A program made the translations under genes and the position numbers. The notes under the pieces were generated by a model. It was given only the letters and a program-made list of their open reading frames with translations, made no database searches and was not told the DNA's origin. 64,000 bases of DNA from CAVSIP01 sp963728075 (GTDB lineage Bacteria > Actinomycetota > Actinomycetes > JAFAQI01 > DASSKL01): contig CAVSIP010000007.1 of NCBI GenBank assembly GCA_963728075.1, positions 124,001-188,000 on the forward strand. The letters are read 5' to 3'. The stretch's first letter is position 1; each line of letters starts with the position of its first letter. Positions 51,116-58,054 of this stretch are shown one piece after another.

Positions 51116-51998
51116 AGTCGCGGGCTGCGATGAACGACGGCCGCGGTGCCGGTGCGGCGTACGGCTCCACGCACGCGTTGTCGACGCTGTTGAACACGAC
51201 GAACACGTTCGACCGCGGATACGGCGTGATGTTGTTGCCCGACCCGTGCATGCAGTTGCAGTCGAACACCGTCGCCGAGCCCGCCCGGCCGGTGAACAGC
51301 TCGATGCCGCGGCCGGCGGCGAGTGACGTCAGCGTGCCGGGGTCCGGCGTGCCGATCTCCTGGTTGCGCAGCGACTCCTTGTAGTGATCGGCCGGGGTGT
51401 CGCCGACGCACGCCGCGAAGGTCTTGTGCGAACCCGGCATGATCATCAGTCCGCCGTTGTGGACGTAGTTGTCCGTCAGCGCGATGGAGATGCTGACCGC
51501 CCGCATCGCCGGCATGCCGTCCTCGGCGTGCCACGTCTCGAAGTCCGAGTGCCAGTAGAACCCGTTGCCGGAGAACGCCGGCTTGACGTTGATCCGGCTC
51601 TGGTGCACGTACACGTCCGAGCCGAGGATCTGCCGGGCGATGCCGGCGACGCGCGGGTCGCTGACCAGCCGCGCGAACACCTCGCTGATCCGGTGCACCT
51701 CGAAGATCGAGCGCACCTCCTGCGAGTCCGGCTCGATGACCGTGCGCTCGTCGGACCGCAGCTGCGGGTCGTCGGCGAGCCGGGTGAGCTCGGCGCGGTA
51801 GAGCGACACCTCGTCGGGGCTGAGCAGGGGGTCCACCGACAGGAACCCGTCCCGGTCGAAGCCGTCCAGCCGGTCCCGGTCGAGTGGCCCGTCACCCGCG
51901 TCGCCCCACACCACCGGGTCGGTGCGAGGAAGCAGGGTCGGCTGGGGGGCTGTGCGGGTGGGGTACCGGTCGATGCTCGCGTCCAGGTGAACGGTCAT
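51102..51998 (-). CDS. ectD: Ectoine hydroxylase
   Basis: 298 residues. EctD is an Fe(II)/2-oxoglutarate dioxygenase that converts ectoine to 5-hydroxyectoine. The family signature FYWHSDFETWHAEDGMPAMR is present, with the HxD iron ligands, and the distal His lies in FDCNCMHGSGNNITPY. The 2-oxoglutarate-binding Arg is in YPRSNVFVVFNS. It overlaps ectC by 4 bp, so the two are coupled. Its presence means the host can make hydroxyectoine, a salt, heat and desiccation protectant. Confidence 0.97.
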   Translation of the reverse strand: MTVHLDASIDRYPTRTAPQPTLLPRTDPVVWGDAGDGPLDRDRLDGFDRDGFLSVDPLLSPDEVSLYRAELTRLADDPQLRSDERTVIEPDSQEVRSIFEVHRISEVFARLVSDPRVAGIARQILGSDVYVHQSRINVKPAFSGNGFYWHSDFETWHAEDGMPAMRAVSISIALTDNYVHNGGLMIMPGSHKTFAACVGDTPADHYKESLRNQEIGTPDPGTLTSLAAGRGIELFTGRAGSATVFDCNCMHGSGNNITPYPRSNVFVVFNSVDNACVEPYAAPAPRPSFIAARDFTAV

Positions 51999-52402
51999 GA
52001 GGCGACCTCCGCCGGCTCCTCGACGAGCAGCGGGTAGGCGCCGGTCTCGTCGTGCACCTCACGGCCGGTGCAGGGCGGGTTGAACACGCACATCACCCGG
52101 AAGTCCCGCTTGACGTTCAGGGTGTGGTGCTCGTGGCCGTTGAGCACGTACATCATCCCGGGGGTGATGGTGTGCCGCTCGCCGGTGTCCTCGTTGACCA
52201 GCTCGGCTTCGCCGTCGATGCAGTAGACCGCCTCGACGTGGTTCGCATACCACATCGACGTCGACGTACCGGCGTACAGCACCGTCTCGTGCAGCGAGAA
52301 GCCCACGCCGTCCCGGGCGAGGAGGAGCCGGCGGCTGCGCCAGGTGTTGTGCTCGACGTCACGCTCGGTGCCGTCGATCTCCTCGAGAGATCTGATGATC
52401 AC
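51995..52402 (-). CDS. ectC: L-ectoine synthase
   Basis: 135 residues, GTG start at 52402 after GGAGGGAACACC. Cupin enzyme that cyclises N-gamma-acetyl-diaminobutyrate to ectoine. Characteristic segments: MIIRSLEEIDGTERDVEHN, WYANHVEAVYCIDGEAELVN, GMMYVLNGHEHHTLNVKRD. Metal ligands fit the conserved Glu (HVEAVYC), Tyr and His. Length is standard. Confidence 0.97.
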   Translation of the reverse strand: MIIRSLEEIDGTERDVEHNTWRSRRLLLARDGVGFSLHETVLYAGTSTSMWYANHVEAVYCIDGEAELVNEDTGERHTITPGMMYVLNGHEHHTLNVKRDFRVMCVFNPPCTGREVHDETGAYPLLVEEPAEVAS

Positions 52403-52427
52403 GGTGTTCCCTCCGTTCGGTGGGCGG

Positions 52428-53690
52428 TCAGGCGACAGCGACCTCGCCGCAGGTCTGCTTCACCGCGCGCGCGAGCACGTCGAGACCCTCGTCCAGCTCG
52501 TCCGAGGTCATCGTCAGCGGGGGCATCACCTTCACCACCTCGCCCTCGGGCCCGGAGGTCTCCACGAGCAGGCCCTCGGCGAACGCTGCGCTGCACGTGG
52601 CCTCGGCCTTCACCGGGTCGGCGAACGCCAGCCCCCACAGCAGCCCGCGACCGCGCACGTCGACGATGTCGTCCTTGTGCCGTTCCGCGATCGTGCCCAG
52701 CGCGGTCGACACCTGGCGTCCCTTCTCGAGCGTCTGTGGCGCGAGGCCCTCGCCCTCCCAGAAGTCCAGCGCCGCCGTGCCCGTCACGAACGCGGGGTTG
52801 TGCCCGCGGAACGTGCCGTTGTGCTCGCCGGGTGCCCAGACGTCGAGGTCCGGGCGGAGCAGGGTGAGCGCCATCGGCAGGCCGTACCCGCTGATGGACT
52901 TCGACAGGCACACGAGGTCGGGCGTGATGCCGGCCGCCTCGAAGCTGAAGAACGACCCGGTGCGGCCGCAGCCGGCCTGCACGTCGTCGACGATGAGCAG
53001 GATGTCGTGGCGGCGGGTCAGGTCGGCGAGGCCTCGCAGCCACTCGACGCTGGCGACGTTCACCCCGCCCTCACCCTGCACCGTCTCGACGATGACTGCG
53101 GCCGGCTTGTTCAGGCCGCTGCCGCTGTCGCCGAGCAGGGTCTCGAACCAGACGAAGTCCGGGGTCACGCCGTTGAGGTAGCGGTCGTATGGCATCGGCG
53201 TGCTGTGCACCAGCGGGATGCCAGCGCCACCGCGCTTCATCGAGTTGCCGGTGACGGCGAGCGACCCGAGGGTCATCCCGTGGAAGGCGTTGGTGAAGCT
53301 CACGATCGACTCGCGGCCGGTGACCTTGCGGGCCAGCTTCAGCGCCGCTTCCACTGCGTTCGTGCCGGTCGGGCCGGGGAACTGAACCTTGTAGTCGAGG
53401 TTGCGCGGCGCGAGGACGACGTCGGAGAAGCGCTGCAGGAAGTCCTGCTTGGCGACGGTGTACACGTCCAGGCTGTGGGTCATGCCGTCGCCGGCGAGGT
53501 AGTCGATCAGCGCACGCTTGAGGTGCGGGTTGTTGTGGCCGTAGTTGAGGGCCCCGGCGCCGGCGAAGAAGTCCAGGTACCTGCGGCCGGACGTGTCGAA
53601 CACTTCGCTGCCCACCGCCCGGTCGAACACGGCCGGCCAGGCGCGGCAGTAGCTGCGGACTTCGGACTCGAGGGTTTCAAAGACGTTCAC
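52428..53690 (-). CDS. ectB: Diaminobutyrate-2-oxoglutarate transaminase
   Basis: 420 residues from GTG at 53690, preceded by GGAGG. PLP enzyme that turns aspartate semialdehyde into L-2,4-diaminobutyrate, the first step of ectoine synthesis. Landmarks: YLDFFAGAGALNYGHNNP, GPTGTNAVEAALKLARKVTG, FHGMTLGSLAVTGN, LLIVDDVQAGCGRTGSFFSF and the PLP lysine in CLSKSISGYGLPMAL. It is separated from ectA by 236 bp, an unusually large gap. Confidence 0.97.
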   Translation of the reverse strand: MNVFETLESEVRSYCRAWPAVFDRAVGSEVFDTSGRRYLDFFAGAGALNYGHNNPHLKRALIDYLAGDGMTHSLDVYTVAKQDFLQRFSDVVLAPRNLDYKVQFPGPTGTNAVEAALKLARKVTGRESIVSFTNAFHGMTLGSLAVTGNSMKRGGAGIPLVHSTPMPYDRYLNGVTPDFVWFETLLGDSGSGLNKPAAVIVETVQGEGGVNVASVEWLRGLADLTRRHDILLIVDDVQAGCGRTGSFFSFEAAGITPDLVCLSKSISGYGLPMALTLLRPDLDVWAPGEHNGTFRGHNPAFVTGTAALDFWEGEGLAPQTLEKGRQVSTALGTIAERHKDDIVDVRGRGLLWGLAFADPVKAEATCSAAFAEGLLVETSGPEGEVVKVMPPLTMTSDELDEGLDVLARAVKQTCGEVAVA

Positions 53691-53926
53691 GGTCCTCCAG
53701 TGGATCGCGCAGCGATCGCACCTACGGCGCAGCCCGGCAGGCCCCGGGCAGGCAAGGACGCACCACACCGACGAACGGTGGCTCGATCACTGCTCAACGG
53801 GCGACGCGATGACCGGTCAACCTGCAATATGCAAGAAGGACGCGCCGCTCGGCCGTCACATACGGTAGCGAACGCGCCCGCGCGGGGTGGCAGCGGGGGT
53901 GGCCTTCCCTCACCGGTACGCAAGTT
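53691..53926. promoter_or_regulatory. 236-bp ectA-ectB gap
   Basis: No gene seen. TTGCATATTGCA and a TTGACC lie in the middle on the minus strand, so ectBCD may have an internal promoter. No assured -10 box. Confidence 0.35.
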
Positions 53927-54439
53927 TTACGGGTGTGCTGCCGGGGCAGGCAGGGGCGCGATCCGGAAGAGCAGCTCTGCGTCGTGCTCGTCCGGGAAGG
54001 CCTCCGCTGCGAACAGGACCTGCCGGTCGACCTGCGCGCCGTGGCGTCGCGCGAAGCCGGTGAACAAGGCGATCGAGGCGGCGTTGTCCTCGGTGATCGA
54101 GGTCTCCAGGGTCCGTACGCCTTGGGCCGCCAGCTGCCTCGTCAGGTGGTCCAGCATCCGGCCGGCCAGGCCCTCCCCGCGACGTTCGGCGGCGACGGCC
54201 ACCTGCCAGACGACCAGCGTCTCGGGTGCAGTGGGACGGCGGTAGCCGGTGACGAACCCGCACACGGTGTCACCGTCCCGCGCCACCACGGACGTCTCCG
54301 CGAAGTCGCGACACCACAGCAGGTACGCGTACGAGGAGTTCAGGTCCAGCTTCTGCGCGTCGCGCGCCAGCCGCCAGATGGCGGCTCCGTCCGCCACGGC
54401 GGGCGTGGCGAGCACAACAGGGTGGTGGTCGGCCGTCAT
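53927..54439 (-). CDS. ectA: L-2,4-diaminobutyrate acetyltransferase
   Basis: 170 residues. GNAT-fold enzyme that acetylates diaminobutyrate. Family features: IWRLARDAQKLDLNSSYAYL, CRDFAETSVVARDGDTVCGF, VWQVAVAAERRGEGLAGRML with the acetyl-CoA loop RRGEGLA, and LETSITEDNAASIALFTGFA. It starts 26 bp after the SagB-like gene in the same direction. No EctR-type MarR regulator or specific aspartokinase gene is visible nearby. Confidence 0.95.
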   Translation of the reverse strand: MTADHHPVVLATPAVADGAAIWRLARDAQKLDLNSSYAYLLWCRDFAETSVVARDGDTVCGFVTGYRRPTAPETLVVWQVAVAAERRGEGLAGRMLDHLTRQLAAQGVRTLETSITEDNAASIALFTGFARRHGAQVDRQVLFAAEAFPDEHDAELLFRIAPLPAPAAHP

Positions 54440-54465
54440 GGGGCCCCGACCGTAGCAGTCGCCGG

Positions 54466-55632
54466 TCAGCGGACGCCGACGGCGATCAGGCCGAGGGCAG
54501 CCTCGTGCCGGCCGTCGACGCGCAGCAGGCTGTTCAGCCGACCGTCGAAGAAGCCGCCGACCATGCAGGCCCCGAGCCCGGCGGCCTCGGCGGCCAGGTA
54601 GACGTTCTGGGTGATGTGGCCGCCCTCCCAGCACACGTACCGGTAGTGCCGCGCGTGGTACTTCCAGCGGGTCCGCTGGAACAGGCCGGTGAGGACGAAC
54701 ACTGCCGGCGCGTCCTGCAGGAAGCCCTGGCCCAGCCCGGCGGCCATCACGTCCGCTGCGACCGAACCGGCACGGACGGTCTCGAGCGCCGCGGCCCGCA
54801 CATCCACGTGGTACAGGCCGGGATCGACCCCCTCCACGCTGCGCACGGCGACGTACGTCTCTATCGGGTACAGCGCACCGGCTGACGGCGCAGTGCGATA
54901 GCCCTCCCCGGACGTGACGCCGGTGGCGGCATGCACGAGCCAGGCCAGCTCCTGGCCGCTCAGTGCCCGGTCGCTGTAGGTGCGGAGGGAGCGGCGCTGG
55001 TCCAGTGCTGTGGCGACACTGAGGCCCGGCAGCGGGCCGGGATCCGGGAGGCGGACGGTGGCGCCGTCGACCTGCTTGTACGGGGCCGGCCGGGAGCCCC
55101 AGGAGGTCAGCCCGCCCAGCAGGCCGAGCAGACCGAGCGAGCTCTGCCGGTGGTAGAACAGCCCGACGTCGCCGCCGGGGTAGGGGGCCGGCGAGGCGGC
55201 GCCCTTGACGAACCAGCCTGCCGCTCCCGCAGCGATCCCGGTAGCGCCGATCGTGAGCGCCGTGCGCCGGGAGAACCGTCCGGCCCCGGGAGCCGCCTCC
55301 GTCGCGGGTCGGGATCGGAACGGGGCGAGGAAGAAGCGCCAGTGCGCCACCGCATGGACGGCGGCGAGTGCGGCAAGCGCGTACCCCGACCACCGGTGCA
55401 ACGACAGCTGGTACAGGCCGAGGCGGTCGGCGATCAGCCCGGTCAGGACCGTCACGACCGCGGCGGTCAGCAGCGCGACGTCCAGGGCGTACCGGGGCAA
55501 CGCGTGGCGAAAGAACGAAAGCCTGGCTACATCTCCAAGAGCGAACCCGAACCGGTGCCCGGCTGTCGTCGGTACACCGGCCCCATCAGTGGGGACCTCC
55601 GCCTCTTCCGCTCTGGCCGATCGCCGGCTCAC
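54466..55632 (-). CDS. Membrane-bound SagB/ThcOx-type nitroreductase with DUF4405-like membrane domain
   Basis: 388 residues. Residues 40-105 form a two- or three-helix membrane domain with conserved histidines (LSLHRWSGYALAALAAVHAV, AHWRFF), like haem-binding DUF4405 domains. An RR-type signal-like segment (FSRRTALTIGATGIAAGA) follows, then the SagB nitroreductase fold: DQRRSLRTYSDRALSGQELA, TAPSAGALYPIETYVAV, ARHYRYVCWEGGHITQNVYL, AEAAGLGACMVGGF. FMN-dependent oxidation coupled to membrane electron flow is inferred. It directly precedes ectA, an odd neighbour for ectoine genes. Confidence 0.82.
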   Translation of the reverse strand: MSRRSARAEEAEVPTDGAGVPTTAGHRFGFALGDVARLSFFRHALPRYALDVALLTAAVVTVLTGLIADRLGLYQLSLHRWSGYALAALAAVHAVAHWRFFLAPFRSRPATEAAPGAGRFSRRTALTIGATGIAAGAAGWFVKGAASPAPYPGGDVGLFYHRQSSLGLLGLLGGLTSWGSRPAPYKQVDGATVRLPDPGPLPGLSVATALDQRRSLRTYSDRALSGQELAWLVHAATGVTSGEGYRTAPSAGALYPIETYVAVRSVEGVDPGLYHVDVRAAALETVRAGSVAADVMAAGLGQGFLQDAPAVFVLTGLFQRTRWKYHARHYRYVCWEGGHITQNVYLAAEAAGLGACMVGGFFDGRLNSLLRVDGRHEAALGLIAVGVR

Positions 55633-55659
55633 GGTGCGGGCAGAGGGAGGAGGTTCGTC

Positions 55660-55956
55660 ATGTCACAGCTCACCCTCGAGGAGTACAAGGCCGAGGAGCG
55701 CCTGCTCGCCGCACGTGCGGGATGGCTGGGCCTGCGCATCCACGCGGCGGTGACCGTTGCCGTCGTCCTGGGTCTGGCCGTGCTGAACGCGTTCGTGGCA
55801 CCGGAGTTTCCGTGGTCGGTGTTCCCGGCGTTCGGCATGGGTCTGGGCGTGTGGTTCCACTGGTACTTCGGCGTGCACCGCGGTGAGGAGCTCATGCTTC
55901 GGCACCAGGGCGAGGTAGAGCGGGAGGCGCAGCGCGATGCCCGTCCCGACCACTGA
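55660..55956 (+). CDS. 2TM domain protein
   Basis: 98 residues. Two membrane helices (LGLRIHAAVTVAVVLGLAVL, FPWSVFPAFGMGLGVWFHWY) followed by FGVHRGEELMLRHQGEVERE. This is the 2TM domain common in actinobacteria, unknown function. GGGAGGAGG precedes the ATG at 55660. It overlaps the next gene by 20 bp. Confidence 0.8.
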   Translation: MSQLTLEEYKAEERLLAARAGWLGLRIHAAVTVAVVLGLAVLNAFVAPEFPWSVFPAFGMGLGVWFHWYFGVHRGEELMLRHQGEVEREAQRDARPDH

Positions 55957-56656
55957 GCACGCCTGGTGGGGCTCGCTGCTCTGGCTGTGCGGTGTGACGG
56001 TCGCCGCGTTCGGGATCGCCTGGCTATCCGGTACGCGGCTGCACATCCGTCGGGTCTGGTACGTCCCGATGCTGTTCGCGCTCATGGCCGGTCTCACGAT
56101 CGGGTACCTGGCATGGCTGGGTGTCGGCGTCGGCGATGTTGCCGGCGCACGTTGGGGCTGGGGCGTCCTGGCCGCGTTCGTCGCCGCGGCGCTGCTCTAC
56201 AAGCCGATGCAGCACCAGCCGGTGACGCGACACGTCGAGGGCCGTCAGCTGCGGTGGGAGCTGTTCTGGGAGGGCGGGGTCTATGGCGTCGCCGAAGGGG
56301 TCCTGCTCTCTGCGCTGCCGCCGTACATCACGTGGCAGATGGTTCACGCTCTCGGCTGGTCAGGTGTCGCCGGGGCCGTCGCCCGGTGGACGCTGCCGGT
56401 CCTGGCCGGCGCGGCCGTCGTCGTCATCCACCACCTCGGATACTGGAACTACCGCAACCGCATCCTGCTGCCCGTCGCGTTGGGGCTCAGCGTCCTGGCT
56501 GTGGGTTTCCTCGTCACCGCCAGCTGGATCGCGCCCGCGCTCGGTCACGTGTTCATGCACTTCCGGTTGACAACCCGCGGCGTGGCGATGCCTCCGCAGG
56601 AGCGGCCGGTGGCGCCTGCGGAGCCCCGGCCACACGTGCTGGCCCCGATCGGCTGA
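55937..56656 (+). CDS. Multi-spanning membrane protein, function unknown
   Basis: 239 residues with six or seven hydrophobic segments (LLWLCGVTVAAFGIAWLSG, ALMAGLTIGYLAWLGVGVG, AVVVIHHLGYWNYRNRILLP). A conserved-looking stretch LFWEGGVYGVAEGVLLSALP lies on the periplasmic or membrane face. I do not recognise a family. The overlap with the 2TM gene suggests a two-gene operon. Confidence 0.68.
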   Translation: MPVPTTEHAWWGSLLWLCGVTVAAFGIAWLSGTRLHIRRVWYVPMLFALMAGLTIGYLAWLGVGVGDVAGARWGWGVLAAFVAAALLYKPMQHQPVTRHVEGRQLRWELFWEGGVYGVAEGVLLSALPPYITWQMVHALGWSGVAGAVARWTLPVLAGAAVVVIHHLGYWNYRNRILLPVALGLSVLAVGFLVTASWIAPALGHVFMHFRLTTRGVAMPPQERPVAPAEPRPHVLAPIG

Positions 56657-56695
56657 CCGGAGAGGGTCTGGCGGCAGCAGGCGTCTTGGGCTAAC

Positions 56696-56717
56696 GTCTT
56701 GGACAGATGACCAAGAC
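56696..56717. promoter_or_regulatory. TetR operator GTCTTGG-N8-CCAAGAC overlapping the start codon
   Basis: 7-bp arms around the ATG at 56707. A longer 13-bp repeat, GCAGGCGTCTTGG at 56677 and its complement CCAAGACGCCTGC at 56711, surrounds it, and CGTCTTGG occurs twice upstream, so two repressor dimers may bind. Confidence 0.7.
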
Positions 56718-57312
56718 GCCTGCTTCCCATCCGGCTCGCGAACGTGGCGAGGCCACTCGCGCGCGCCTCGTCGAGGCCACGGTCACCGTCGGCGTCGACG
56801 AGGGCTGGGGAGGCGTGACCACCCGCGCCGTCGCGGCTGAGGCCGGTGTTCCGTCAGGGCTGGTGCACTACCACTTCGGCAGCATCGAGGAGCTGCGGCG
56901 GGCGGCCGTACGGCACGTGGTCGGTGCCCTGCTGGCCGAGTCGCTCGCCGCGCTCGAGGCGGTGACGGATCCGGCCGACGCGGTGCGGGCGATGGTCCGG
57001 ACGGTCGCCGCCGGCGGGGACGAGGACCGCCTGTCGGTGTTCCTGTACGAGGCCGTGCTCGCCGCCCGACGCGACGAGTCGCTGCGCTCCGAGCTGGCCG
57101 AGGTGCTGCGGCTGAGCCGGGACGGGCTGGCCGGCTGGATCCGTGCCGTCACCGCCCGGCAGCGCCACCCGGTCGATCCGGACGCCGCGGCGCTGTTGCT
57201 GGGCGCCGCGCTCGACGGCGTCTACCTGCACCGCCTGCTCGACGACCGGGTCGACCCGGCTGCGCTCGCCGAGCCCGTCGCCCGCTTGCTGCGGCCACCG
57301 AGGAGGAGCTGA
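56707..57312 (+). CDS. TetR-family repressor of the ABC-FtsX operon
   Basis: 201 residues. HTH: TRARLVEATVTVGVDEGWGG, TTRAVAAEAGVPSGLVHYHF. The C-terminal domain (LYEAVLAARRDESLRSELAE) is of the type that binds drugs or fatty acids. It is 4 bp from the ABC ATPase gene, and its own codons 2-6 form half of the operator. Confidence 0.9.
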   Translation: MTKTPASHPARERGEATRARLVEATVTVGVDEGWGGVTTRAVAAEAGVPSGLVHYHFGSIEELRRAAVRHVVGALLAESLAALEAVTDPADAVRAMVRTVAAGGDEDRLSVFLYEAVLAARRDESLRSELAEVLRLSRDGLAGWIRAVTARQRHPVDPDAAALLLGAALDGVYLHRLLDDRVDPAALAEPVARLLRPPRRS

Positions 57313-57316
57313 TCGC

Positions 57317-58054
57317 ATGACCGCCACCGTCCCCACCGGGTCCCGGACGACGCTCGCCCGGCTCGAGCGGGTCTCCCGGGTGTACGGCACCGGCGACACG
57401 GCGGTGCACGCGCTGCGCGACGTGGACCTCGAGCTGCACCGTGGCGAGCTGGCGGTGGTGCTCGGCCCGTCCGGGTCGGGCAAGACCACGCTGCTCAACG
57501 TTCTCGGCGGCATCGAGCGCCCTACCTCCGGCCGGGTCGTCGTCGACGGACACGACCTGACGACCCTCACTCCGCGCGAGGTCACGGAGGTCCGGCGCAC
57601 GGTCGTCGGCTTCGTCTTCCAGTTCTTCAACCTCATCCCGACGCTGACCGCGCGCGAGAACGTGTCGGTGCTCGCCGAGCTGACCGGCCACGACGTCCCC
57701 GGCCGCGTCGACGAGGCGATCGCCCAGGTGGATCTCGCCGACCGCGCGGACCACTTCCCCGGTCAGCTCTCGGGCGGGCAGCAGCAACGGGTGGCGATCG
57801 CCCGCGCGCTGGTCAAGGAGCCCCCGCTCCTCCTTGCCGACGAGCCCACCGGCGCCCTCGACCTGGAGACCGGCCGGGCGGTGCTGGCACTCCTGCGCCG
57901 CCTGGTCGACGAGCAGGGCCGTGGGGTGGTCATCGTCACGCACAACCAGGCCATCGCGGCGATGGCCGACCGGGTGGTGCGGATGCGGTCGGGAACGATC
58001 GACGCCGACGAGCACGTAGCCCGGCCGGCGCCTGCCGAGCAGGTGACCTGGTGA
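57317..58054 (+). CDS. ABC transporter ATPase (MacB/LolD type)
   Basis: 245 residues. Walker A GPSGSGKTTLLNVLGG, Q-loop VFQFFNLIPTLTARENV, signature LSGGQQQRVAIARALV, Walker B LLLADEPTGALD, H-loop IVTHNQAIAAMADRVV. The Q-loop and ADEPTGALD are those of type VII (MacB/LolD) ATPases. It overlaps the permease gene by 4 bp and together they form a mechanotransmission-type transporter. Confidence 0.95.
   Translation: MTATVPTGSRTTLARLERVSRVYGTGDTAVHALRDVDLELHRGELAVVLGPSGSGKTTLLNVLGGIERPTSGRVVVDGHDLTTLTPREVTEVRRTVVGFVFQFFNLIPTLTARENVSVLAELTGHDVPGRVDEAIAQVDLADRADHFPGQLSGGQQQRVAIARALVKEPPLLLADEPTGALDLETGRAVLALLRRLVDEQGRGVVIVTHNQAIAAMADRVVRMRSGTIDADEHVARPAPAEQVTW

Noticed and set aside
54466..55659. 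Ectoine regulator EctR
   Set aside because: The neighbour upstream of ectA is an oxidoreductase; no MarR gene adjoins the operon.
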